DNA of 64,000 bases, from contig JAGOME010000001.1 in NCBI GenBank assembly GCA_017993715.1, positions 62,001-126,000 on the forward strand, read 5' to 3'. This stretch comes from Phycicoccus sp. (GTDB taxonomy: Bacteria; Actinomycetota; Actinomycetes; Actinomycetales; Dermatophilaceae). The notes beneath the pieces were generated by a model. The model ran no database searches, had not been told where the DNA came from, and worked only from the letters and a program-made list of their open reading frames with translations. The position numbers and the translations under genes are program-made. Shown here one piece after another: positions 10,135-17,540 of the stretch (the stretch's first letter is position 1; each line of letters opens with the position of its first letter).

Positions 10135-10821
10135 ATGACCGAGCGGGGACGCGCGCACTGGAACGCGAGGTATGCCGCCGGCCACGACCTGTGGTCACGT
10201 GGTCCCCATCCGGCCGTGACGGCGCTCGTTCCCGGTCTCCCGATACCCCTTGACGGCGCTCGCCGAGCCGTCGACCTCGGGGCAGGCGAGGGCCGTCACG
10301 CGGTGTGGTTAGCGAACCAGGGCTGGCAGGTCGAGGCAGTGGACTTCGCCGAGGAGGCCGTCCAACGGGGCCAGGCCTACAGCCGAGCGGCCGGGGCGGA
10401 GGTCGCCTGGCATGTGGCCGCTGCCGAGGAGTGGCAGCCACTAGCTCCGGTCGACCTGCTCCTGCTCTGCTATTTCCATCTCGAGCCGGACGCCTTCCGC
10501 CGGTCCTTGACGTGGCTCCGGCCGAGCGGACACGTCCTGGTCATCTCCCACGCCGACGACCCGACCGCTGACAGCACCGACGATGGGGCTGACGGCGGCA
10601 TTCCTCGCCGTGGCCCACGCAATCGGCGATTCCGACACTCGCCGCAATCGCTGCGCGGGATGGCCACCGGCCTCGACATCCATTTCTGCGACCACTGGCC
10701 ACCCGCGGGGGTCGGCACGAGCCGGGCCGCCGGCTCTGCCATGGCGGGCTCACGGTCAGACGTCGTGTTGTTCGCACGAGTCCAGGCCGTCCCGGTCGAG
10801 GGGTCCGGACCGCGCCGGTGA
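10135..10821 (+). CDS. Class I SAM-dependent methyltransferase (TehB-like)
   Basis: This 228-residue Rossmann methyltransferase has motif I as AVDLGAGEGRHAVWLA near residues 45-60 and the acidic post-I strand VEAVDF. LLLLCYFHLEPD follows at the motif IV position, then WLRPSGHVLVISH. N-terminal HWNARYAAGHDLWSRGPHP is typical of TehB/thiopurine-type small-molecule methyltransferases found in many actinobacteria. The middle (residues 145-170) is unusually polar but stays in frame, resuming with HSPQSLRGMATGLDI. The substrate is unknown. It is divergent from the serine hydrolase and ends 11 bases before the convergent acyl-CoA dehydrogenase stop. Confidence 0.8.
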   Translation: MTERGRAHWNARYAAGHDLWSRGPHPAVTALVPGLPIPLDGARRAVDLGAGEGRHAVWLANQGWQVEAVDFAEEAVQRGQAYSRAAGAEVAWHVAAAEEWQPLAPVDLLLLCYFHLEPDAFRRSLTWLRPSGHVLVISHADDPTADSTDDGADGGIPRRGPRNRRFRHSPQSLRGMATGLDIHFCDHWPPAGVGTSRAAGSAMAGSRSDVVLFARVQAVPVEGSGPRR

Positions 10822-10832
10822 GACTCCCGGCC

Positions 10833-12626
10833 TCAGTCGAGGTCCGCGGGATTCAGGTCGAGGGTGGTGCGGTCCTTGCTCCCGAGGAGGTCGAACGTGG
10901 GAGCGGTCTTGGGCAGCTCATACCGATAGAAGTAGCGCACGGCGGCCCGCTTGCCCCGCGCGAAGGCATCGTCGCCAGCCACCGCGAGCAACTGATCTAG
11001 CCACAACCACGCCACGACGGTGTGCCCCACCGCTTCGAGGTAGAGCGTCGCATTGGCCAGTGCAACCTCAGCGTCTCGGTCGGCCCACAGGGTCGCCGTG
11101 ACGTCCGCGATCCGGCCCAGGGACAACGCGAGTTGCTCGGCGTAGGTCGCCGCATCGCCGCCGGCCACCCGTGCCTGCTGGACGGTCTCCTGCATCGTCG
11201 CCAGGAGCAAGGCCAGCCCGGCGCCGCCGTGAGCGGTCACCTTGCGGCCGAGCAAATCCAGTCCCTGAATGCCGACCGTTCCCTCATGAATCGGGTTGAG
11301 TCGGTTGTCGCGATAAAACTGTTCGAGAGGGTAGTCGCGGGTGTATCCGTAGCCACCGAGCACCTGGATGGCCATGGCGTTGCCCTCCAGGCACCACTGC
11401 GACGGCCACGACTTCGCGATCGGCGTGAGCATGTCCAGCAGCTCTGTGGCGCGCCGCTTGGCGGCCTCATCACCACTGCGCTGCTCATCGACCAGTCGGG
11501 CGCAGTAGAGGCTGAGGGCTAGCCCTCCCTCGGCATATGCCTTCTGCGCCAGGAGCATCCGCCGGACGTCGGGGTGCTCGATGATCGGCACCATCGGCGT
11601 CTGAGGATCACGGTCCGCCAGTGGACGGCCTTGGGTGCGCTCGCGGGCGTAGGCGAGCGAATGCAGGTAACCCGTGTTGCCCAGGGCCACCGCTCCGAGG
11701 CCGACCCCGATCCGGGCCTCATTCATCATGTGGAACATCGCCGCGAGGCCTTGGCCGACCTCACCGACCAGCTCGCCGACGGCCCCAGGGGCGCCACCGG
11801 GGGTCCAGCGGCCCTCACCGAAGGAGAGCAGCGTGTTGGTGGTGCCTCGGCACCCCATCTTGTGGTTGAGCCCGACAAGCGTGACGTCGTTGCGCTCACC
11901 GAGGCTCCCGTCCGGCTCTACGAGCACCTTGGGCACGACGAAGAGCGACAGGCCTTTGACACCAGCGGGACCATCAGGGGTGCGGGCCAGAACGAGGTGA
12001 ATGATGTTGTCCGACAACGATTGATCGCCACCGGAGATCCACATCTTGGTGCCGAATACCCGCCAGGTACCGTCATCCTGAGGGACGGCGCGCGTCGTCA
12101 AGTCGCCGAGGGATGACCCCACGTCGGGCTCGGACAGGCACATGGTCCCGTACCAGCGGCCCTCGACCACCGGCACGGCAAAGCGGGTGATCTGTTCCGG
12201 TGAGCCATAGGCATAGAGCAGGGCGGCATTCCCGGCGCCCAACATCGGATAGCCGGCGGCGCCCATGCTGGCCGCGTGCAGATGCACGAAGACCGCCTGG
12301 ACGACGCTGAACGGCAGGAGCATGCCGCCCAACTCGGGAGGGAAGGCCGCGCTGGGCAACCCGCTGTCGGTGTAGGCGGCCAGGGCCTGCTTGAGCCCGT
12401 CGGGATGGAGCACCGTGCCGTCGTCGGCCATGGTGGGCTCCTGGGCATCCAGGAGCTGGTTGATCGGCGCGAACTGCTCTTGGGCGATCTGGGCCCCGAG
12501 GTCGATGACCGAGGTCACCGTGTCCCGGTCATGGTCCTCATAGAGGGGGCGTGCGAGCAGGTCGTCCAGCCGCAACCAGTCGAACAGCAGGAAGTCGATG
12601 TTGCGCCGGGAGACCAGCTTGGACAC
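10833..12626 (-). CDS. Acyl-CoA dehydrogenase, FadE5/AidB-like long form
   Basis: This 597-residue FAD-dependent acyl-CoA dehydrogenase belongs to the long actinobacterial subgroup with an extra C-terminal domain. Visible motifs are CLSEPDVGSSLGDL, the substrate/FAD segment GTKMWISGGDQ, and GGYGYTRDYPLEQFYRDNRLNPIHEGT, where the glutamate of HEGT is the catalytic base. It introduces the 2,3 double bond into acyl-CoA. The GTG at 12624-12626 follows an AGGAGG site and lies one base after the stop of the MaoC gene. Together with MaoC and thiolase it forms a short beta-oxidation operon transcribed leftward from the TetR operator near 14380. Confidence 0.9.
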   Translation of the reverse strand: MSKLVSRRNIDFLLFDWLRLDDLLARPLYEDHDRDTVTSVIDLGAQIAQEQFAPINQLLDAQEPTMADDGTVLHPDGLKQALAAYTDSGLPSAAFPPELGGMLLPFSVVQAVFVHLHAASMGAAGYPMLGAGNAALLYAYGSPEQITRFAVPVVEGRWYGTMCLSEPDVGSSLGDLTTRAVPQDDGTWRVFGTKMWISGGDQSLSDNIIHLVLARTPDGPAGVKGLSLFVVPKVLVEPDGSLGERNDVTLVGLNHKMGCRGTTNTLLSFGEGRWTPGGAPGAVGELVGEVGQGLAAMFHMMNEARIGVGLGAVALGNTGYLHSLAYARERTQGRPLADRDPQTPMVPIIEHPDVRRMLLAQKAYAEGGLALSLYCARLVDEQRSGDEAAKRRATELLDMLTPIAKSWPSQWCLEGNAMAIQVLGGYGYTRDYPLEQFYRDNRLNPIHEGTVGIQGLDLLGRKVTAHGGAGLALLLATMQETVQQARVAGGDAATYAEQLALSLGRIADVTATLWADRDAEVALANATLYLEAVGHTVVAWLWLDQLLAVAGDDAFARGKRAAVRYFYRYELPKTAPTFDLLGSKDRTTLDLNPADLD

Positions 12627-12627
12627 G

Positions 12628-13101
12628 TCAGTCCTCCTGACCCGTGACGAGCAGCGCAAGGGTCTGGGCCACGCAGGCAGGACGTTCGCTGCCCTCGATC
12701 TCGATGATCGACTGGAAACTGGCGAGGTGCATGCCCGGCCCGGTCTGGGTGACGTCGGTGAGCTCGAAGCCCCCGCGGATGCGGCTGCCCACCGGCACCG
12801 GCGCGGTGAAGCGCACCTTGTTGCTGCCGTAGTTCATGGCCATGGCCATGCCGTCGAAGGCGATCACCTCGCCCATGAGGATCGGGAAGAGCGACATCGT
12901 CAGGTAGCCGTGGGCGATGGTGCCGCCGAACGGACCCTGCGCAGCGCGCTCCTGATCGACATGGATCCACTGGAAGTCGCCGGTCGCTGCCGCGAAACGG
13001 TCGACGCGATCCTGCTCGATGGTCAGCCAGTCGGAGTAGCCCAGATGGGTGCCAACGGCCGCGCGGACCGCGTCGATGCCGTCAAGTCGGGTGGGTGCCA
13101 T
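12628..13101 (-). CDS. MaoC-like (R)-specific enoyl-CoA hydratase
   Basis: This 157-residue single hot-dog domain protein has the hydratase-2 signature in ATGDFQWIHVD and GPFGGTIAHGYLTMSL, with the catalytic Asp and His. It hydrates 2-enoyl-CoA. The start MAPTRLDGI at 13099-13101 gives the normal length; upstream codons in this frame are arginine-rich and not conserved. It lies between thiolase and acyl-CoA dehydrogenase genes, 29 bases after the thiolase stop and one base before the next start. The hydratase and thiolase leave the 3-hydroxyacyl-CoA dehydrogenase step to be encoded elsewhere. Confidence 0.88.
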   Translation of the reverse strand: MAPTRLDGIDAVRAAVGTHLGYSDWLTIEQDRVDRFAAATGDFQWIHVDQERAAQGPFGGTIAHGYLTMSLFPILMGEVIAFDGMAMAMNYGSNKVRFTAPVPVGSRIRGGFELTDVTQTGPGMHLASFQSIIEIEGSERPACVAQTLALLVTGQED

Positions 13102-13130
13102 GGGGAGTCCTCGGGGTCTGGTCGGGCCGG

Positions 13131-14348
13131 TCAGGACAGGCGCTCGATGATCATGGCCATACCCTGCCCGCCACCCACGCACATCGTGACCAGCCCCGTC
13201 TGGCGGTCGGTCTCCTGGAGGGCATGGATCAAGGTGGTCGTGATGCGGGCACCGGTCATCCCGAAGGGGTGGCCGACGGCGATGGCGCCACCGAAGATGT
13301 TGAGGCGGTCCTCGTCAATGCCGAGCTGACGCGCCGAGGGGATCACCTGGGCGGCGAACGCCTCGTTGATCTCGACCAGGTCGAGGTCCCCTATGGTCAT
13401 CCCGGCGCGCGCCAGGGCCTGTCGGGTCGCTTCCACCGGGCCGAGGCCCATAATTTCCGGCGACAGACCCGTCACGCCGGTGGAGACGATTCGGGCCAAC
13501 GGAGTGATGCCGAGCTCGGCAGCCTTGGTGTCGGACATGACGACCAGGGCGGCGGCGCCGTCGTTGAGCGGGCAGGCGTTGCCCGCGGTCACGGTCCCGT
13601 CGGGGCGGAACACCGGCTGGAGGGTGGCCAAGGCCTCGACCGTCGTCCCCGCGCGGGGGCCGTCGTCGGCCATGACGACCGCTCCGTCGGGCGTGGTCAC
13701 AGGGGTGATGTCGCGGCCCCAGAAGCCACTGGCGATCGCGGCCTCGGCCCGGTTCTGCGAGCGCGCAGCAAAGGCATCCTGTTCCTCGCGCGTGACTCCG
13801 GTGAAGGCGGCGACATTCTCGGCGGTGTGGCCCATGGCGATGTAGGCGTCGGGCAACAGGCCTTCCTGACGCGGGTCGGTCCAGGGAATGCCGCCCTCCG
13901 CCAGCCGGGCGGTGCGCGCGGTTGCCTCCGCGAAGCGCGGGTTCTCGGCGCCCGGGACGTCGGCGAAGCTGTTGTTGCGGAATCGACTCACCGTCTCGAC
14001 CCCGCCGGAGATGAAGATGTCGCCCTCGCCGGCGCGGATCGCGTGCATCGCCATCCGGGTCGACTGCACGCTCGAGGAGCAGTAGCGGTTGACGGTGACG
14101 CCGGGCAGGTGGTCCATGCCCAACTGCACGGCGACGGACCGCGCCATGTTGAACCCGGCCTCGCCCGCGGGCTGGCCGTTGCCGAGGATGAAATCGTCGA
14201 TCGTGGCCGGATCGAGCTGCGGCACCTGGGCCAGGGCCGCCCGGACCATCTGCGCGGCGAGGTCATCCGGGCGCAGATCCACCAGTGATCCCTTGTTGGC
14301 GCGACCGATCGGCGAGCGGGCGGTGGCGACGATGACAGCCTCAGGCAT
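13131..14348 (-). CDS. Acetyl-CoA acyltransferase (thiolase)
   Basis: This 405-residue thiolase has the nucleophilic cysteine at about residue 90 in VNRYCSSSVQ, the histidine in VGHPFGMTGAR and the second active cysteine in MCVGGGQGMAM. It cleaves 3-ketoacyl-CoA, probably in fatty-acid breakdown. ATG 14348 begins MPEAVIVATARSPIG, the standard thiolase N-terminus, and follows a GAGGAGC-type site. It is the first gene of the thiolase-MaoC-dehydrogenase operon and is divergent from the tetR gene, with a palindromic operator in between. Confidence 0.93.
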   Translation of the reverse strand: MPEAVIVATARSPIGRANKGSLVDLRPDDLAAQMVRAALAQVPQLDPATIDDFILGNGQPAGEAGFNMARSVAVQLGMDHLPGVTVNRYCSSSVQSTRMAMHAIRAGEGDIFISGGVETVSRFRNNSFADVPGAENPRFAEATARTARLAEGGIPWTDPRQEGLLPDAYIAMGHTAENVAAFTGVTREEQDAFAARSQNRAEAAIASGFWGRDITPVTTPDGAVVMADDGPRAGTTVEALATLQPVFRPDGTVTAGNACPLNDGAAALVVMSDTKAAELGITPLARIVSTGVTGLSPEIMGLGPVEATRQALARAGMTIGDLDLVEINEAFAAQVIPSARQLGIDEDRLNIFGGAIAVGHPFGMTGARITTTLIHALQETDRQTGLVTMCVGGGQGMAMIIERLS

Positions 14349-14371
14349 GGGGGGCTCCTCGGAAGGTTCGA

Positions 14372-14389
14372 TAACTAATTGATCAGTTA
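14372..14389. promoter_or_regulatory. Candidate TetR operator in divergent promoter
   Basis: TAACTAATTGATCAGTTA is an 18-bp imperfect palindrome (14 of 18 positions symmetric, TAACT/AGTTA ends). It lies between the divergent thiolase operon and tetR gene, in an AT-rich patch of an otherwise GC-rich region. This is the expected place for autoregulation by the adjacent TetR protein. Confidence 0.6.
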
Positions 14390-14452
14390 CCAAAGTATGC
14401 TGACCCGATCCACGAATCGTCAACCATGCGTCCAGAGAGGAAGGTCACCCTC

Positions 14453-15052
14453 GTGGCTCGGCCCAAGGACCCCGACCGCACCGACGCGACCCGTGCCCAG
14501 CTGCGCAGCGGGGCGATCACGGCATTCGGGGAGCGCGGGTTCCACGGCGCGACGATCAAGGACATCGCGACCGAGGCCGGCCTGTCGACGGCCGCGATCT
14601 ATCTGCACCACCCGACCAAAGAGGACGTGCTCTACCAGATCTCCTGGGATGGGCACCGGGCCACCGTCGATGTCATCCGCGCCGCCCTGGCCCGGCGCGG
14701 CGAGCCGGCCGATCAACTCGACGAGGTCGTGCACGACTTCACGCTGTTCCACGCGCGAGGACATCAGATGTCCCGGATCATCAACTACGAGCTCGGAGGT
14801 TTGAGCGCACCACATCGGGCCGAGATCCTCGCGATGCGGCACGAGATCGAGCAACTGATCGAAGACCTCGTGCGCCGCGGCGCGGCCGCGGGCGTGTTCG
14901 AGGTCAGCGATCCGCGGCTGACGGCCACCGCGCTGCTCTCCCTCGGGGTCGACATTGGCCGGTGGTACCACCCCGGGGGTGGCTGGTCACCCGAGGAGCT
15001 GGCCCGCCACTACGCCGGCCTCGCCCGACGCATCGTCGGGCTCCGCGACTAA
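14453..15052 (+). CDS. TetR family transcriptional regulator of the beta-oxidation operon
   Basis: This TetR repressor of about 199 residues has the helix-turn-helix as GATIKDIATEAGLSTAAIYL near the N-terminus and an alpha-helical ligand domain ending LARHYAGLARRIVGLRD. The layout resembles acyl-CoA-responsive regulators such as KstR2 or FadR-type TetR proteins. The ligand is inferred from the neighbouring thiolase operon. GGAAGG eight bases before GTG 14453 supports this start; ATG 14426 is an alternative that would add nine residues. A hairpin follows the stop. Confidence 0.88.
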   Translation: MARPKDPDRTDATRAQLRSGAITAFGERGFHGATIKDIATEAGLSTAAIYLHHPTKEDVLYQISWDGHRATVDVIRAALARRGEPADQLDEVVHDFTLFHARGHQMSRIINYELGGLSAPHRAEILAMRHEIEQLIEDLVRRGAAAGVFEVSDPRLTATALLSLGVDIGRWYHPGGGWSPEELARHYAGLARRIVGLRD

Positions 15053-15064
15053 CCAGACCAGCGT

Positions 15065-15087
15065 CGAATGCCGTGGCGCGGCATTCG
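15065..15087. terminator. Bidirectional terminator from inverted CGAATGCCG/CGGCATTCG
   Basis: A perfect 9-bp stem (15065-15073 with 15079-15087) and five-base loop lie between the convergent tetR and DUF808 genes. As at 6686-6713, both arms are the enriched octamer in inverted orientation. Confidence 0.75.
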
Positions 15088-15093
15088 GGCTCG

Positions 15094-16050
15094 TCAGTGC
15101 GCGGCCGCCGTCGACCGGCGCGGGATCACATGCATGATCGCGACGACCACGGCTCCGACGATGAGGCCGAGCACCGCCGAGGCGGCAGTGTTGGCGAGCC
15201 AGGCGAGCAGTCCTCCCACGCCCGCGACATCGGAAACCAGCCCCTCGAGGCTGTGAACCCAGCCGTAGAGCGTGTGCCAGCCCAGATCATCGGTGCCGAC
15301 CAGGAGGATGTGGCCGCCGACCCACAGCATGGCGATGATCCCGACGAACGAGAGTGTGGCGAGGATCCGGGGCATGAGGCGCACGAGGAACCTGCCGAAG
15401 CGCTGCGCGCTCTCGGAGTCCCGCTGGGCGAAGGACAGGCCGATGTCGTCGAGCTTGACGATCAGCGCGACGACGCCGTAGACGAGCGCGGTAATGAGGA
15501 AGGAGACCAGGACCAGGATGACCGCGCGGGACACGAACCCTTGGTCAGCCACCTCGTTGAGGGCGATGACGATGATCTCGGCGGAGAGGATGAAGTCGGT
15601 GCGGATGGCGCCGGCGGCCATCTGACTCTCCTGCTCCGGGCCCGACGCCACGGCGGGGGCCGCCTCCTGCACCTCATCCCCGTGCTCGTCCTTGTGCGCG
15701 ATCAGCTCCCAGACCTTCTCAGCGCCCTCGAAACATAGGTACGTGCCCCCCACCATGAGCAGCGGCGTGAGCGCCCACGGGAGGAACTGGCTGAGCAGCA
15801 GGGCCGCCGGCACGATGAAGAGCAGCTTGTTGCGCAGCGACCCGAGGGCGATCTTTTTGATCAGCGGCAGCTCTCGGTCCGCCGTAAATCCCTGGACATA
15901 CCGGGGCGTCACCGCGGTGTCGTCGACGACCACCCCGGCCGCCTTGGCACTGGCGCGCCCCGCTGCGGCGCCCACGTCATCGATCGATGCCGCCGCCAGC
16001 TTGGCCAAGGCGGCGATGTCGTCGAGGAGTGCGGCCAATCCGCCGGCCAT
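15094..16050 (-). CDS. DUF808 family membrane protein (YedI-like)
   Basis: This 318-residue integral membrane protein matches the DUF808/YedI family. The conserved N-terminus is AGGLAALLDDIAALAKLAA and DDVGAAAGRASAKAAGVVVDD, followed by VTPRYVQGF and RELPLIKKIALGSLRNKL. About seven hydrophobic segments follow. The family is widespread but uncharacterised. The start MAGGL at 16050 is the family consensus. It is monocistronic, convergent with tetR across the CGGCATTC hairpin. Confidence 0.9.
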   Translation of the reverse strand: MAGGLAALLDDIAALAKLAAASIDDVGAAAGRASAKAAGVVVDDTAVTPRYVQGFTADRELPLIKKIALGSLRNKLLFIVPAALLLSQFLPWALTPLLMVGGTYLCFEGAEKVWELIAHKDEHGDEVQEAAPAVASGPEQESQMAAGAIRTDFILSAEIIVIALNEVADQGFVSRAVILVLVSFLITALVYGVVALIVKLDDIGLSFAQRDSESAQRFGRFLVRLMPRILATLSFVGIIAMLWVGGHILLVGTDDLGWHTLYGWVHSLEGLVSDVAGVGGLLAWLANTAASAVLGLIVGAVVVAIMHVIPRRSTAAAH

Positions 16051-16323
16051 GTCGGCTCCCTGCAGGTCGAGGATGTCGGCCCGAGTCTAGGGCGAGCATC
16101 GCCGACGGCCCGAATGCCGTCCGCTGCCTTCCCGGGGCCGTGATCCTCCCACGCCCACGGCATTCCACCCCGTTCATCTCCCCACGCAATCGGGAGCGGT
16201 CAGGTTTTGCGACCCCGACGAGGCATGACCTCCACCACGCAGGTCGCGGCGCGGCGCCTCACCGCTGGGCCCGTGACGTCGCGGTACTGTCGGATCGAGT
16301 GTCGGCACGAGGGAGGAGAAACC

Positions 16324-16380
16324 ATGATCACGCACGGACGCATCGCCGTTCTCTGGGTCTTCAGCCTGTTCGGCTTCTGA
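16324..16380 (+). CDS. Candidate 18-residue microprotein
   Basis: A very short frame encodes MITHGRIAVLWVFSLFGF. It is preceded at a suitable distance by GGGAGGAGAAACC, one of the strongest ribosome-binding sequences in the window, and followed 16 bases after the stop by a strong hairpin. The peptide has a polar N-terminus and a hydrophobic tail that could lie in the membrane. It may be a stand-alone small protein or a translated leader. No cognate downstream gene on this strand begins until 16944. Expression is inferred from signals only. Confidence 0.45.
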   Translation: MITHGRIAVLWVFSLFGF

Positions 16381-16396
16381 CCCAGCCAGCATCTGT

Positions 16397-16428
16397 GGTG
16401 CTCGCGCAGCGGATCGTGGGCGAGCACC
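16397..16428 (+). terminator. Hairpin after the 18-residue frame
   Basis: Arms GGTGCTCGC (16397-16405) and GCGAGCACC (16420-16428) form a perfect 9-bp stem with a 14-base loop. It isolates the small frame at 16324-16380 from downstream sequence. Confidence 0.6.
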
Positions 16429-16521
16429 GCAGGCGCCAACCGAGGGCTGCGGACACCGGCTGACTCGTCGAAAGAGCGGCCACCCGTCCCACTCTCCGCC
16501 CGGCTGAAGCGACCGGGCGAC

Positions 16522-16597
16522 AAAACCCGACTCCAGTCGGACTTTCACCCCGCCTGCCCCGCCCGCGGGTGACACAACCCGACACCCGTCGGACTTT
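16522..16597. repeat. Pair of GTCGGACTTTC hairpins, 52-bp spacing
   Basis: Two near-identical units read ACCCGACTCCAGTCGGACTT and ACCCGACACCCGTCGGACTT, starting about 52 bases apart (near 16525 and 16577). Each folds into a hairpin of about 10 bp with some wobble pairs. The same GAAAGTCCG-type arms recur as a pair 51 bp apart at 45871-45955, suggesting a dispersed paired-palindrome family. Confidence 0.6.
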
Positions 16598-16640
16598 CGC
16601 GGCCCACCTCCCCGACCTCGCCAGTCCCGGAAAGCGCGAC

Positions 16641-16678
16641 GTCCCCGGTTCCCACTGGGTCACAGCGGAACCGGGGAC
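16641..16678. terminator. 12-bp perfect hairpin
   Basis: Arms 16641-16652 and 16667-16678 are perfectly complementary (GTCCCCGGTTCC/GGAACCGGGGAC) around a 14-base loop. It lies just beyond the partial copy of the desaturase 3' end, where a leftward terminator would be expected for the original gene. Confidence 0.65.
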
Positions 16679-16685
16679 GACAGGC

Positions 16686-16788
16686 CACCCGCGAGCGGGC
16701 GGCATTCACACAGTGGACGCGATCAGCGGCCCAGCTTGCGCTTGCGCTGCGCCTTCTTGATCTCCAGGCGGATGATGTCGCGGCGGCG
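16686..16788 (-). repeat. 103-bp direct repeat, copy A (fragment of desaturase 3' end)
   Basis: This segment matches 17438-17540 at 102 of 103 bases. On the reverse strand 16723-16788 encodes the last 21 residues and stop of the fatty-acid desaturase, here detached from the gene. The remaining 37 bases are its downstream flank, including one CGGCATTC word. Confidence 0.9.
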
Positions 16789-16898
16789 GCCTGTCCGTCA
16801 GATGTCCATGCCATCACCTTCGGTGGCAACCGGCTGCGAAAGGTACCGCTCAATGAACCACTGCATTGATCAGTCCAGGCACTTGGCTGTTCTCGACC

Positions 16899-16914
16899 TC
16901 CAAGGAACCTTGGA
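16899..16914. promoter_or_regulatory. Palindrome upstream of YbjN-like gene
   Basis: TCCAAGGAACCTTGGA is a perfect inverted repeat of 7-bp arms with a two-base spacer, 29 bases before the start codon. It could be an operator or part of the 5' leader; no regulator is identified. Confidence 0.4.
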
Positions 16915-16943
16915 CGCACGCCCAAACCCTCAGGAGGCGTGAC

Positions 16944-17357
16944 ATGGCGACCTGGGACTCGGTGGTCACGTACATGCGCTCGAACTATCGAATCCAGGAG
17001 GAGATCCGAGATCGGGCCGGCGTCCTGACGGGTCTGCGTCTGACGTTCGGCTTGGATGACCTTCGCTCGCAGGTGGTGTTCCTCTTCCACAACCAACTGC
17101 GCGGCGGCGAGGAGTCCTGGGTCAACATCAGTTCGCCCTTCGGCATGGCGGCCGGGCTCGACCTCACCGCCGTCCTCGACGAGGTCGGGAACTACGTGTG
17201 CGGTGGGCTCGGCAAGGTCGGCGACCTGATTGTCCTGCAACACGCCGCACCGTTGCTCAACCTCGACATCAACGAGCTGGAACGTCCAATGTCGCTCATC
17301 GTGAACAGCGCTGATGACCTCGAGCGTCGATTCGGCTCGGCGGGGGACAACTTCTAG
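16944..17357 (+). CDS. Small YbjN/CesT-chaperone-like hypothetical protein
   Basis: This 137-residue soluble protein has the sequence character of YbjN/type III secretion chaperone-like folds: an N-terminal helix (WDSVVTYMRSNYRI), alternating strands with W-V-x-I-S-S-P-F-G, then NELERPMSLIVNSADDLERR at the end. An AGGAGG site lies seven bases before ATG 16944. The gene, with its own hairpin, sits exactly between two 103-bp copies of the desaturase 3' end, so it looks inserted next to that gene. The fold assignment is tentative and the function unknown. Confidence 0.7.
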   Translation: MATWDSVVTYMRSNYRIQEEIRDRAGVLTGLRLTFGLDDLRSQVVFLFHNQLRGGEESWVNISSPFGMAAGLDLTAVLDEVGNYVCGGLGKVGDLIVLQHAAPLLNLDINELERPMSLIVNSADDLERRFGSAGDNF

Positions 17358-17390
17358 CACGCCGCTGCGGTGGGCGCGGAGCAACGCGAT

Positions 17391-17429
17391 GGCCCCGGTT
17401 TTCGTTGCGTCGCAACGAGGACCGGGGCC
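17391..17429 (+). terminator. Nested hairpin after YbjN-like gene
   Basis: The outer arms GGCCCCGGT/ACCGGGGCC (17391-17399, 17421-17429) enclose a perfect inner 7-bp stem at 17403-17417. It lies between the convergent YbjN-like and desaturase genes and can act in both directions. Confidence 0.65.
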
Positions 17430-17437
17430 GTCGATGT

Positions 17438-17540
17438 CACCCGCGAGCGGGCGGCATTCACACAGTGGACGCGATCAGCGGCCCAGCTTGCGCTTGCGCT
17501 GCGCCTTCTTGATTTCCAGGCGGATGATGTCGCGGCGGCG
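17438..17540 (-). repeat. 103-bp direct repeat, copy B (intact desaturase 3' end)
   Basis: This is the partner of 16686-16788, at 752-bp distance, with one mismatch (T versus C near 17515). It contains the last 21 codons and stop of the intact desaturase plus 37 bases of downstream flank. Confidence 0.9.

Noticed and set aside
10560-10640. Possible frameshift in the methyltransferase gene, because the middle is polar and poorly conserved
   Set aside because: The frame resumes with the expected HSPQSLRGMATGLDI helix and the family is variable here, so the gene is taken as intact.
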